A stretch of DNA of 64,000 nucleotides from Anaerolineae bacterium (GTDB taxonomy: Bacteria; Chloroflexota; Anaerolineae; Aggregatilineales; Phototrophicaceae). Made by a program: the position numbers and the translations under genes. The DNA lies in assembly GCA_023382675.1 (NCBI GenBank), contig JAHDWN010000009.1:1-64000 (forward strand), read 5' to 3'. Shown here piece by piece: positions 8,145 to 16,975 of this stretch. How positions within the stretch are numbered: the first letter of the stretch is position 1; each line of letters starts with the position of its first letter. The notes beneath the pieces were generated by a model. It saw only the letters and a list, made by a program, of their open reading frames with translations, did not search any database and was not told the DNA's origin.

Positions 8145-9158
8145 ATGCGGTTGGCGGGACGTGTGGACACGCCTTATCTGGAAAGTCTGGTGCTCCAGGG
8201 CAATTTGCCGGGCGACCCCACAGAAAGGATGCTGCCGGTCTATCTGCCGCCTGGCTACGACGATGACACGACGCGGCGCTACCCGGTCATCTACGTACTG
8301 GCCGGGCACGGAGGCAGCGGGCCGTTGATGCTCGCGCCGGTGGCCTGGGGCGAATCCTTCCCGGAACGAATCGACCGGCTGATCCGAACGGGCAAGATGG
8401 GGCCGGTGATAGCGGTGCTACCGGACTGCTTCACCATCTTCGGCGGTGCGCAGTACATCAATTCAACGGCGCTGGGATCCTACGAAGACTATTTGAACGA
8501 GGAAATCATCCCCTACGTCGACGAGCACTACCGGACGCTGCCCGACCGCCGTCACCGCGCTATCACTGGCAAGAGCAGCGGCGGGTACGGCGCGATGGTT
8601 CAGAGTATGCGCCATCCCGAACTCTACAGCGCCGTCGCCTCGCACAGCGGCGACATCTACTTCGAGTTCGGCTATCTCCCTGACATGGCAAGGCTGCACG
8701 CCAACTTGCAGCGTTTTGGCGGCCTGGAAGGCTTTATCCAGCAGATCCCGACCATCAAGCCGAAATCGCACGACCCGTTCTATTCTGTCCTGGGGATGTT
8801 GTGCTACGGTGCGGCGTTCGCGCCGAACGAAGCCGCCGAGCGCGGTTTTGACATGCCAATTGATATGGAGACCGGCGCGCTGCGCGAAGACGTGTGGCAG
8901 CGTTGGCTCGCTTGGGATCCTGTGCGGATGATCGACGTGGCAGAAAATAGCGCCGCCTGGCGGCAAATGGCATACATCTACCTCGACTGCGGCCTGTGGG
9001 ACGAGCTCAACTTTCAGATCGGCACGCGGATCATATCCCGCAAGCTAGAGGCACTTCAAATAGCGCACGATTTCGAGCTGTTCAACGACGGTCACATCAA
9101 TGTCCCCTACCGTTACGACGTGTCGCTGCCGCGTTTGGAGGCTGCGATTCGAGCATGA
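8145..9158 (+). CDS. Putative alpha/beta-hydrolase esterase (PF00756-like)
   Basis: 337 residues, cytoplasmic (no signal peptide). It begins with the usual esterase-D-like pattern (LPVYLPPGYDDDTTRRYPVIYVLAGHGG) and has the nucleophile elbow GKSSGG (serine at about residue 147) after YVDEHYRTLPDRRHRAITG. A late histidine (NDGHINVPYRYD) would complete the triad. The family includes feruloyl and acetyl xylan esterases, enterochelin esterases and S-formylglutathione hydrolase. Its ATGA stop/start overlap with the DppC-type gene shows it belongs to the transport operon, so it may de-esterify the imported compound. Substrate unknown. Confidence 0.8.
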   Translation: MRLAGRVDTPYLESLVLQGNLPGDPTERMLPVYLPPGYDDDTTRRYPVIYVLAGHGGSGPLMLAPVAWGESFPERIDRLIRTGKMGPVIAVLPDCFTIFGGAQYINSTALGSYEDYLNEEIIPYVDEHYRTLPDRRHRAITGKSSGGYGAMVQSMRHPELYSAVASHSGDIYFEFGYLPDMARLHANLQRFGGLEGFIQQIPTIKPKSHDPFYSVLGMLCYGAAFAPNEAAERGFDMPIDMETGALREDVWQRWLAWDPVRMIDVAENSAAWRQMAYIYLDCGLWDELNFQIGTRIISRKLEALQIAHDFELFNDGHINVPYRYDVSLPRLEAAIRA

Positions 9159-10195
9159 GCCAGCCGACTTCGCAGGTGCGACGTCCGATCACGCTTTCTG
9201 CGCACGACGAACAATTGAAGCCGCGCTCGGCGTTCGCCGACGCCTGGGATCAGCTCGTGCGCAATCGAGCCGCGCTCGCCAGCGTGGTCTTCATTATCGG
9301 CCTGCTGCTGCTGGCCATCTCGGCGGATTGGCTGCGCTCGATCGGGCTGATTGAAGGCATCAACGATCAGCATCGCGGGTCATCGCTGGCACTGCCGCTC
9401 TCGTGCGCGACGATGCAGCCCAACCAGACGCCCTACCCGCCGGATGAGCCGCAGTTCTGCTTCCTGTTCGGTGCGGACTCGCTGGGTCGCGATGTCATCA
9501 GCCGGACGATCTACGGGACACGTGTGTCATTCGCGGTCGCCTTCGTCGGCGCATCGCTCAGCCTGGGTATCGGCGTCATCTTCGGCGTGATCGCCGGCCA
9601 TTATGGCGGCTGGATCGACAACCTGATGATGCGCTTTGTCGATTTTCTGTACGGAGTACCCAGTCTGGTGCTGGTCATTCTGTTCCAGACCTTCTTCAAG
9701 TCGCTCGAACAAAGCGAAACGCCGGGCATCGCCCAGACGCTCATCCAAATCGACCGGAGCATGGGCGGGCTGTTCTTCCTGTTTATCGCTCTGGGCGCGC
9801 TGAGTTGGATTCACATGGCGCGGTTGGCGCGCGGCGAAACACTGACGTACAAGCAGAGCGAATTCGTGGAGGCCGCGCGGGCGATGGGTGCCAGCGACCT
9901 GCGCATCATCTTCGTCCACATCTTGCCCAATATCACCGGGCCGCTGATCGTCGCGGAAACGCTGCAAATCCCCGGCTACATCTTCACCGAGGCTTTCCTC
10001 AGCTTTATCGGGCTGGGGGTAGAGCCGCCAACGCCGAGTTGGGGTGGCATGATCAACGCCGGGCGAGAAAGCCTGACCGCGCTGCCAAATCTGATCCTCG
10101 TGCCAGGGATCGCGCTCGCACTGACGACGCTGGCCTTCAATTTCCTGGGCGATGGCCTGCGCGACGCGCTCGACCCACACATGAGGCGGACCTGA
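9155..10195 (+). CDS. Dipeptide/oligopeptide-type ABC permease, DppC-like
   Basis: 346-residue inner-membrane permease. One helix near residues 35-58, an extracytoplasmic loop of about 60 residues, the family motif FGADSLGRDVISRTIYGTRV, then five helices with the EAA loop (EFVEAARAMGASDLRIIFVH). The real start is the ATG at 9155, overlapping the esterase stop by 4 nt; the open frame runs further upstream but overlaps the esterase. The stop is followed 2 bp later by the lipoprotein gene. It should pair with the DppB-like protein at 10580-11983. No ATPase gene is nearby. Confidence 0.92.
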   Translation: MSQPTSQVRRPITLSAHDEQLKPRSAFADAWDQLVRNRAALASVVFIIGLLLLAISADWLRSIGLIEGINDQHRGSSLALPLSCATMQPNQTPYPPDEPQFCFLFGADSLGRDVISRTIYGTRVSFAVAFVGASLSLGIGVIFGVIAGHYGGWIDNLMMRFVDFLYGVPSLVLVILFQTFFKSLEQSETPGIAQTLIQIDRSMGGLFFLFIALGALSWIHMARLARGETLTYKQSEFVEAARAMGASDLRIIFVHILPNITGPLIVAETLQIPGYIFTEAFLSFIGLGVEPPTPSWGGMINAGRESLTALPNLILVPGIALALTTLAFNFLGDGLRDALDPHMRRT

Positions 10196-10197
10196 TC

Positions 10198-10578
10198 ATG
10201 CACGTCCGTGTGAGAGCACTCTTACTCTTATTGTTGAGCCTGAGCACGGCGGTGCTGGGCTGCTGGTCGTCAGACACGTTGTTCATTCCCCCGACCGCCA
10301 CAGTCCCGCCGACAGACATCCCGCCGACGCCGGATTTCGACAGCCGCTTCCAGGTGGACGACACGGTTGTCATACTGGGCGAGGGTATCGCACCCGTCTA
10401 CCTGACAGAGAATCCAGAGCCGCTCGCGCGTCGCAACCGCGTCCCGAACGCCGCCTGCTACCCGAATAGTACGGTCGTCATCGAGGCGGTTCAGCGGGTG
10501 GACGCCGTCACCTACTATCGCATCACCTGTAACAGCCTGCCTGGATGGGTGGACGAAAGTCGGTTAGGAGCGCCCTGA
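10198..10578 (+). CDS. Small predicted lipoprotein in transport operon
   Basis: 126 residues. A signal peptide ends in a lipobox (AVLGC, Cys at about residue 21), then a Pro/Thr-rich linker (PPTATVPPTDIPPTP) and a small beta-rich domain ending ITCNSLPGWVDESRL, which looks like a bacterial SH3-type fold. A lipid-anchored extracytoplasmic protein is expected. It is packed between the two permease genes (2 bp after DppC-like, 1 bp before DppB-like), so co-translation is near certain and a role at the outer face of the importer is plausible. No known family recognised beyond the SH3-like tail. Confidence 0.75.
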   Translation: MHVRVRALLLLLLSLSTAVLGCWSSDTLFIPPTATVPPTDIPPTPDFDSRFQVDDTVVILGEGIAPVYLTENPEPLARRNRVPNAACYPNSTVVIEAVQRVDAVTYYRITCNSLPGWVDESRLGAP

Positions 10579-10579
10579 A

Positions 10580-11983
10580 ATGCGCATCATACGCATTCTG
10601 GCCGAATTTTCTGGGATGGCGGGCTTCATGGCCCAGCGTTTGCTGGCCAGCATCCCCGTATTGTTCGTACTGACGCTCGTTTCCTTCGTCATGATCCGCG
10701 CTATCCCCGGCGGGCCGTTTGTCACCAGCGGGCAGCGCGCCACCTCTACTGAGGTGATCGCGGCGATGGAGCGCTACTATGGCCTGGATCGCCCGCTCCT
10801 GCTCAACTTGCCCGGATCGTCGCCAGACTGGCAGTTGCTGCACTATGTCAACGAAGACATCTCGGAGCGTGTCGAGATACTCAACTTGCCGATGGCATTC
10901 AAAGCGGTGCTGCAGGCTGTCACCCAGGAGCCTGTCCGCGCCGAGCTAGGTGAGGGCTGGCGCAACCGTCTCGACCGGCTTGCGTTTTACGCCGATCAGG
11001 GCATTCGCCGCGAGGAGATGCCTCAGGTCGTCAACGATCTGAGCGACCTCAGCGCGGCGCTTGCGGACACGCAGCTTACACTCGCCGCGCAGATCGAGGC
11101 TGCCATCGATCCCTATCGTGGGCAGGATCTGGCGCGCTTGCCGGTGTCGCCAGCGCTGCGCACTGAGACACGGCGTGTGCTCTACTCCGATCTGTTCCAG
11201 AGCCAGTTCGGCAACTACGTCTTCAATCTGCTGCGGCTGAATTTCGGGCCGTCACTGGGCGTCACCAATCGCGGGCGCATGGTTCACTATATTATCCGCG
11301 AGAAACTGCCTATTTCCTTTGCACTGGGAGTGATGGCGGTTGGCACCGCCATTCTGATGGGCATCCCGCTCGGCGTAGTGGCGGCAGTCAATCACAACCG
11401 CTGGCCGGATTACGGTGCGATGTTCTTCGCCGTTATCGGGCGCGCCGTGCCCAATATCGTCTTGGGGCCGGTGCTGATCATCTTCTTCGCGGTCAAGCTC
11501 AAACTGTTCCCGGTGATCAATCCTTACGTCTGGCTCGCTGGCCCGCAGAGCGATCCGGGGCAGTATATTCTCACCGCGTTCTTGCCTGTGATGACGCTGG
11601 CGATGGGTATGAGCGCTTCGATTGCACGGCTAACCCGCGCCAGTTTGCTCCAGGTGTTAAGTCAGGAGTATATCCGCACAGCGCGGGCAAAAGGTCTTCA
11701 TGAACGCGCAGTCGTCTATGGTCACGGCCTGCGCAACAGCCTGATTCCAGTCGTCACAATCCTTGGCCCCCTGCTGGCCGCGGTGCTGACCGGGACGTTT
11801 GTGGTCGAGCTTGTGTTCGCGATACCCGGTCTGGGCGATACGTTCGTCACCAGCGTCACCACGCGCGATTACAATCTCTTGGTCGGCGTTACTGTGCTCT
11901 ACGCGTTTTTCCTGGTGGTAGCCAACATCCTGGTAGATATGGTCTACGTCTGGCTCGATCCGCGCATTAAATTCAGAGACTGA
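10580..11983 (+). CDS. DppB-like ABC permease with a large inserted loop
   Basis: 467 residues, against about 310-340 for most DppB/OppB proteins. The N-terminus is normal (RLLASIPVLFVLTLVSFVMIR, PGGPF, YYGLDRPLL), but about 130 extra, mostly helical residues (about 85-215) precede the usual NFGPSLG...KLPISFALG core. The EAA loop is present (SQEYIRTARAKGLHERAVVY). AGGAG lies 9 nt before the ATG. The insertion would be extracytoplasmic and could contact the lipoprotein encoded just upstream or the binding protein. The gene order DppC-lipoprotein-DppB is reversed from the common B-C order. Confidence 0.9.
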   Translation: MRIIRILAEFSGMAGFMAQRLLASIPVLFVLTLVSFVMIRAIPGGPFVTSGQRATSTEVIAAMERYYGLDRPLLLNLPGSSPDWQLLHYVNEDISERVEILNLPMAFKAVLQAVTQEPVRAELGEGWRNRLDRLAFYADQGIRREEMPQVVNDLSDLSAALADTQLTLAAQIEAAIDPYRGQDLARLPVSPALRTETRRVLYSDLFQSQFGNYVFNLLRLNFGPSLGVTNRGRMVHYIIREKLPISFALGVMAVGTAILMGIPLGVVAAVNHNRWPDYGAMFFAVIGRAVPNIVLGPVLIIFFAVKLKLFPVINPYVWLAGPQSDPGQYILTAFLPVMTLAMGMSASIARLTRASLLQVLSQEYIRTARAKGLHERAVVYGHGLRNSLIPVVTILGPLLAAVLTGTFVVELVFAIPGLGDTFVTSVTTRDYNLLVGVTVLYAFFLVVANILVDMVYVWLDPRIKFRD

Positions 11984-12006
11984 AGCTTTGTGAAGGTGGA
12001 TCAAAG

Positions 12007-13263
12007 ATGAAGGCGCAGTCACAACCTAACATTCTGCCGGTCCGTGAACAGGCCAGAGTCGTCAATGACCTGCTGCGCGCTCGCTTCGAGCGGCTGCTGC
12101 CCGCGGTTATGCGTGAAACAGATTTTGACATGTGGATTATTGTCTGCAACGAAGATAACTACGACCCTATATTCAACACGATGATCCCATGGGAATGCTG
12201 GGCACCGATTTTACAGATGATGGTCTTCTACGATAATGGCGACGAGGTCGAGCGGATCAATATCTCGCTGACCGATATGGGCACGCTGATGACCACTGTG
12301 TGGAACCTGAACGACCCGGATGATCAATGGATGCGCCTGCGCCAGATTGTGGAAGAACGCGCGCCGCGCCGCATCGGCATCAACCAGTCAGATGTGATCT
12401 GGGCGGCCGACGGTTTGACGGCAAGCCTCAAAGCCCGGCTGGTGGATGCACTTGGGCCGGACCTCGCGGGTAGGCTGGAGTCCGCCGAGCCGATGGCTAT
12501 CCGCTGGCTGGAAACACGCATCCCAGAAGAGATCGAACTCTATCATCATGCCTGCGCCGTCGGTCACTGGTTGATGAAGACCTGTTTTTCGCGCGAGGTC
12601 ATCACACCGGGAGTGACGACCATCGAAGATCTGCGCTGGTGGTACTGGCAGACGGCAACCGACCTGGGGCTACCACTTTCGTTCCCCGCGTTCTTCCGGC
12701 GCATCCGCAGCCAGGAAATGCAGCTACGATGGGGGCAAAACGATGTAGTCATCCGCCATGGCGATTTGCTGCACTGCGATGTCGGCGTGAAGTATCTGCG
12801 GCTGCTGACTGATCATCAGGAGATGGCTTATGTGTTGCATCCGGGCGAAACCGACGCCCCGGAAGGCCTGCGCCACGGCATCCGCGAAACCAACCGCCTG
12901 CAGGATGTGTTTACCGCCACCTGGCAACAAGGACTGAGCGGGAACGAGATTTTGGCGCGCGCACTCGACCATGCGCACACCGCCGGGATTCATGAGCCGA
13001 AGATCTATTCACACTCGCTCGGCTATCTGCTGCATGAACCCGGCCCACTCATGGGTCTCCCCTGGGAGCAGGTGAACTGCCCCGGCCGCGGCGACGTGGT
13101 CATGAATTACAGCACTGTCTACACGGTCGAACTAAGCGCAACCTACCCTGTGTCAGAATGGGGCGATCAAGAAGTTCGGTTCGCACTTGAACAGGATGCG
13201 CTGTTCACCGAAGGGGGTGTGACTTATCTCGATGGCAGGCAGACAGCCCTGCATCTCATCTGA
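12007..13263 (+). CDS. M24-family metallopeptidase (Xaa-Pro aminopeptidase-like)
   Basis: 418 residues; N-terminal creatinase-like domain and C-terminal pita-bread domain. Metal ligands are visible in order: two aspartates in HCDVGVKYLRLLTDHQ, a histidine in SHSLGYLLHEPGP and glutamates in YTVELSATY and RFALEQDALFT. The glutamate-bearing C-terminal end is present and the length is normal. The family removes N-terminal residues, often before proline, or hydrolyses related amides. It is 23 bp after the DppB-like gene and ends the operon, consistent with intracellular processing of an imported peptide-like compound. Confidence 0.85.
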   Translation: MKAQSQPNILPVREQARVVNDLLRARFERLLPAVMRETDFDMWIIVCNEDNYDPIFNTMIPWECWAPILQMMVFYDNGDEVERINISLTDMGTLMTTVWNLNDPDDQWMRLRQIVEERAPRRIGINQSDVIWAADGLTASLKARLVDALGPDLAGRLESAEPMAIRWLETRIPEEIELYHHACAVGHWLMKTCFSREVITPGVTTIEDLRWWYWQTATDLGLPLSFPAFFRRIRSQEMQLRWGQNDVVIRHGDLLHCDVGVKYLRLLTDHQEMAYVLHPGETDAPEGLRHGIRETNRLQDVFTATWQQGLSGNEILARALDHAHTAGIHEPKIYSHSLGYLLHEPGPLMGLPWEQVNCPGRGDVVMNYSTVYTVELSATYPVSEWGDQEVRFALEQDALFTEGGVTYLDGRQTALHLI

Positions 13264-13280
13264 CAGAATCAGGCTTCAGA

Positions 13281-13620
13281 CCGCAACTATTCGCCCCATC
13301 CTGAAGTGCGGCAGCGCAGGATTGCGATCGGCTTGCTGCATTTGAGACATAAGGCGGAGCAGGTGGCTGAGATGGTCGACATCGCCGCCAACATAAGCTG
13401 GACGTGACGTTGACGCTGGCGCAAAGCAGACGTATCTGGGTTGGAAGATCGCCCCAAGCCCGGACGTAAGACCAAAGCGGACGACAAGTACGTGCGCCTG
13501 CTGGAGGCGGCGCTGGCAACCGACCCGCAACAGCTCGGCCTGGCCTATCACGTATGGACGCTGACCATCTGCTCTTGTTGCCAAATCGGCTCAAATGCTT
13601 GTCAAAAATCATCGACGGCA
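13281..13620 (+). pseudogene. Degenerate IS630-type transposase N-terminus
   Basis: Two frames read like the start of an IS630-family transposase. Frame 1 from 13281 gives EVRQRRIAIGLLHLRHKAEQ then VAEMVDIA, and ends at TGA. After a frame change the segment from 13441 gives GLEDRPKPGRKTKADDKYVR and LAYHVWTL, the conserved basic linker and following helices. Frameshift, stop and absence of the DDE catalytic part show it is dead. No terminal repeats recognised. The rest of the gap to 13780 holds nothing recognisable. Confidence 0.6.
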
Positions 13621-13780
13621 CAGAGCAGTTCCAGTAGGCTCTACTGGGACACCTTTTTTGGTTGGAATACCCTGGAACTTATCACCTCCAGCAAAAGATG
13701 CCCCGCTTTATCCATATTCACGCTAGAATGAATTTCTCGATAGCAATTCGCTGTCCATTTACCTGCCAGGGTGGTCAATC

Positions 13781-14356
13781 ATGCCGGACTTCTCCTCGTT
13801 TTTTGGCGACCTGAAGAATTCAACATTGGTTACTTTTGCGCTTGCTTCTATCCCTTTTCTGTTGATCATGCTGTTTCTCTTCTGGCGGGCTATGCGTGGG
13901 CGCGGTCGGGCCAGCCAGGCGCGAAACTGGCCGTTCGTGACCGGGGCCGTGGTCGATGCGCGCGTCGAAGCGCGACGTTCGAGCAATTCGCGCGGCGGTT
14001 ATTCGACATCTTACTATCCGGTCGTGAACTACGAATACGAAGTCCAGGGGCATCGCTACCGGAGCAATCAGCTCTACCTTGGCGACTCGATTGGCTATGG
14101 CAGTTCAGCCATCGCCGAGAATAAGGTCGCGCCTTATCTCTCTGGTAATCGTGTCACCGTCTACTACGATCCGCAGAATCCCGGCGTCGCCGTCCTGGAG
14201 CGTGCCAGTCCGAGCAGCAACATTTTGTTGTTTGTCGTCGTGTTGATCCTGGCGATCTTGCTGTGTACAGCGGTGATCATGCTGGCTGCGTTCGGCATGT
14301 TCGGCTCGGTGTTTAGCGACATGATGAACACCATTCAAACCAGCGTGCCGGGTTAG
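13781..14356 (+). CDS. DUF3592-type membrane protein
   Basis: 191 residues with a helix near residues 18-38 and another near 148-175, flanking a soluble beta-rich domain. WPFVTGAVVDARVE, YYPVVNYEYEVQGHRYRSNQ and GNRVTVYYDPQNPGVAVLE are the usual DUF3592 signatures. Function is unknown for the family. It converges on and overlaps by 4 nt the GT39 gene on the other strand. Confidence 0.8.
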   Translation: MPDFSSFFGDLKNSTLVTFALASIPFLLIMLFLFWRAMRGRGRASQARNWPFVTGAVVDARVEARRSSNSRGGYSTSYYPVVNYEYEVQGHRYRSNQLYLGDSIGYGSSAIAENKVAPYLSGNRVTVYYDPQNPGVAVLERASPSSNILLFVVVLILAILLCTAVIMLAAFGMFGSVFSDMMNTIQTSVPG

Positions 14357-15906
14357 CGCTGTTCACTCGGCGCCGGGCGCACGATGGCGATCTTGGTCTC
14401 GTGGGCCATCAACGGATCGCGCAGCAGGTCGTTCTTGAATTCGACCGCCGTCAAGATCGACTGGACGGTGAGGATGAGCGCCGCCACCGCCAGCACGATC
14501 TGAAGTCGACCACGCCACGTCTGGGGTACACGTGCCCAGGCCATTGCCAGCAGCCCGCCGCCGAGCGCGGCCAGCAGCGGCAGCAGATGGAGCAAAAAGC
14601 GCGGATCGTAGCTGGCGAACAGCCACCAGATCAGGAAGTAGGGCACGATCCACCAGATGAGCAGGAGGAGGTGCTCGGTACTTAGTGCTCGGTGCTCGGT
14701 GCTCGGTATTCGGTGCTCAGCACGTGGAGATGAGGGCGGGGATCCCTTGGGAGCGAGTGCTGCGCGCGCGACCTGCCACAGGGCCATGATCAGCCCTCCG
14801 GTGATCACCCAGCCCATCAGTCCGTAGTCCTGCGGGCGAATGAGGAAGGGCACGAGATTGCCGAGCGTCCGCTGCGCCTGATCCGTCCAGGCGGTGTCCG
14901 GCATGAGGAAACCTGCGCCGATCAGGTTGCGCGCGTACCAGGGCGCAGCGACGACAGCGAACGCAATCAGGCTGAGTAGTGCAGTGGTCAGGCGAATGCG
15001 CTTGCGCCACACTGCCCAGGCCAGGGTTCCGACCAGCAGCGGCACGCCCGCCAGCGCCGCGTTTTTCGTCCAGGCGGCCAATCCCAGGCAAATGCCCGCC
15101 AGCAGCGCATCGACGGGCGCACCGCGCTCCAGGAGGCGCAGACAAAAGAGCACCGTCAGCGCCCAGAAGTAGGCCAGTGGCAGATCGACATAGCCGGATG
15201 ACGCCCAGCGCACAAACGTCGGCGTGAACGCGATGATCAGCGCGCTCAGGATGCCCGCCAGCTTCTGCGCGCCCGTGCGTCCCGGCAGCAGCCGACGCCC
15301 GATCAGGTACGCCGCCGGCAGGCAGCCGATGCTCAGCAGCGCCGGGATGATGCGCGCCAGATACTCGTTCTCCCAGCCGGACAGAATGTAGGTGAAAGCA
15401 TAGGCGAGCGGCAGCGCCATCGGGTAGGCGCGGTAGAGGCTGTCTGCGCCGGTCAGCGGCACGAGCGTGCGCGACTCGGCCAGCATCTGCGCGAACGGCT
15501 GGTAAATGCCGAGCGTATCGTCGCGTGAAAACGGCCAGTAGGCGGCGTTGAAGAGGATGGCGGCGGCGATCAGGATGGCAGGGATCAGGAAGAGCGGATA
15601 AGGAATGAGAATATGAGATGATGACGTATCAGGCGATGACTGGTTTGCTCTTGCCCAGAGCCAGAGGCCGAGCAAACACAGAGCGGCATACGGCAGGCCG
15701 ATGCTGGCAGCGTTGAATCGAATGCCGAACAGCCCCAGCCAGAACATGATCAGCGTCAGCGCGCCGATTGTCAGGCCGGGTGTCAGCGTGTAGGCAAGCA
15801 GACGGGTGTCATCCTCTGCGCCGCGCGCCAGCAGCACGCGCGTCCAGGGATAGGCGGCGACGATCAGCAGCAGAACGGCGAACCAGGCAAACAGGGTCTG
15901 GAGCAT
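14353..15906 (-). CDS. GT39-like membrane glycosyltransferase with in-frame repeat insert
   Basis: About 517 residues and 10-12 membrane helices. The first loop has FSRDDTLGIYQPFAQMLAES, where acidic residues of this ArnT/PMT-type superfamily coordinate the lipid-linked sugar donor. RLLPGRTG and FVRWASSGYVDLPLAYFWAL are also typical. The product should move a sugar from a polyprenyl phosphate to an outside acceptor; acceptor unknown. Near residue 400 the frame passes through a short tandem repeat (14671-14723) translated as RAEHRIPSTEHRALSTEH, an insertion in a cytoplasmic or loop segment. The ATG at 15906 was chosen; the longer frame uses TTG. It lies 28 bp after the dehydrogenase gene, same strand. 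Confidence 0.8.
   Translation of the reverse strand: MLQTLFAWFAVLLLIVAAYPWTRVLLARGAEDDTRLLAYTLTPGLTIGALTLIMFWLGLFGIRFNAASIGLPYAALCLLGLWLWARANQSSPDTSSSHILIPYPLFLIPAILIAAAILFNAAYWPFSRDDTLGIYQPFAQMLAESRTLVPLTGADSLYRAYPMALPLAYAFTYILSGWENEYLARIIPALLSIGCLPAAYLIGRRLLPGRTGAQKLAGILSALIIAFTPTFVRWASSGYVDLPLAYFWALTVLFCLRLLERGAPVDALLAGICLGLAAWTKNAALAGVPLLVGTLAWAVWRKRIRLTTALLSLIAFAVVAAPWYARNLIGAGFLMPDTAWTDQAQRTLGNLVPFLIRPQDYGLMGWVITGGLIMALWQVARAALAPKGSPPSSPRAEHRIPSTEHRALSTEHLLLLIWWIVPYFLIWWLFASYDPRFLLHLLPLLAALGGGLLAMAWARVPQTWRGRLQIVLAVAALILTVQSILTAVEFKNDLLRDPLMAHETKIAIVRPAPSEQR
14671..14723. repeat. Short tandem repeat, GTGCTCGGT units, inside a gene
   Basis: Imperfect tandem copies of a 6-8 nt unit (GTGCTCGGT, TACTTA, TATTCG variants). 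The same words recur in reverse orientation at 55806-55870. Here the repeat is translated within the GT39 protein without breaking its frame. Confidence 0.7.
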
Positions 15907-15934
15907 GATGGTCAATCGTCCTGGCGGCGCGCTT

Positions 15935-16900
15935 TCACAGTGTTACGGCGTTCGGCAAGGGCTGGCCTGTCACCCCGGCGATCAGGTTGTCTGCCGCCAT
16001 CAGCGCCATCTTCTCGCGCGTCTGCACGGTCGCGCTGCCCAGATGCGGGATGACGATCACGTTGGGCAGCAGCAAGAGCGGATCGTTGTCGGCCATCGGT
16101 TCGGGATCGGTCACGTCGAGCGCCGCGCCGCCGATCTCGCCACCACGCAGTGCGGCATACAGCGCTGCCTGATCGACGACCGGCCCGCGCGACGTATTGA
16201 TCAGAATCGCGTTATTCTTCATCCGCTTGAGTGCATCCGCATCGATCAGGTGGCGCGTCTCTGGCGACAGCGGGCAGTGCAGCGAGACGAAGTCCGACTC
16301 ACGCAGGATCGTGTTGATGTCGGCGCGCGTCACACCTGCGCTTTGGGCGTCGCTCTCTGACAGCGATGGGCTGTAGGCCAGGATCTGCATCCCGAAGGCT
16401 TGCGCCCGGCGCGCGACCGCCTGACCGATGCGCCCGAAGCCGATGATGCCGAGCGCCGCGCCGTTGAGATCGCGCCCCAGCAGCAAACTCGGATGCCACG
16501 TGCGCCATTCACCTGAGCGGATGTACTCGACGCCTTCAACAATGCGGCGCGCCGATGATAACAGCAGCGCCATCGTCAGATCGGCAGTGGCGTCCGTCAG
16601 CACGCCGGGCGTATTGCCCACGGCGATCCCGCGCGCCGCCGCTGCGGTGACGTCGACGTTGTTGTAGCCGACGGCCATGTTGCTAACGACCTTGAGCGCG
16701 CTGCCCGCCGCATCGTAGATTTCGCTGTCGATGCGATCGGTAATCAGCGAGAGAATGCCAGCGACGCCGCGCACACGGTCGCAGAGGATGCTGTGCGGCG
16801 GCGGCATTTCGCCATCCCACAGATCAACCTCGCACACAGCTTCGATCCGTTTCAGAGCGACGGGCGCAATTGCGCGGCTGATGAATACATGTGGCGGCAC
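15935..16900 (-). CDS. D-isomer-specific 2-hydroxyacid dehydrogenase (glyoxylate reductase-like)
   Basis: 321-residue soluble NAD(P)-dependent dehydrogenase. The Rossmann motif is GIIGFGRIGQAVARRAQAFG (about 148-167). The catalytic Arg lies in INTSRGPVVD, Glu in DVTDPEPMA and His in VIPHLGSAT. NMAVGYNNVDV is the usual substrate-loop region of glyoxylate/hydroxypyruvate reductases. It reduces 2-oxoacids such as glyoxylate or hydroxypyruvate; exact substrate unresolved. The N-terminus is complete. Confidence 0.92.
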   Translation of the reverse strand: MPPHVFISRAIAPVALKRIEAVCEVDLWDGEMPPPHSILCDRVRGVAGILSLITDRIDSEIYDAAGSALKVVSNMAVGYNNVDVTAAAARGIAVGNTPGVLTDATADLTMALLLSSARRIVEGVEYIRSGEWRTWHPSLLLGRDLNGAALGIIGFGRIGQAVARRAQAFGMQILAYSPSLSESDAQSAGVTRADINTILRESDFVSLHCPLSPETRHLIDADALKRMKNNAILINTSRGPVVDQAALYAALRGGEIGGAALDVTDPEPMADNDPLLLLPNVIVIPHLGSATVQTREKMALMAADNLIAGVTGQPLPNAVTL

Positions 16901-16975
16901 GGCGACCTTCTTTCTCTACACTTTGATAGTATCATATCGCCTGGAACTCGCCAGAGAATAGCGGATAGAACGCCG

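Noticed and set aside
16793-16975. N-terminal extension of the GT39 protein
   Set aside because: It overlaps the start of the divergent dehydrogenase gene and shows no family similarity; a start near the first membrane helix is more likely.
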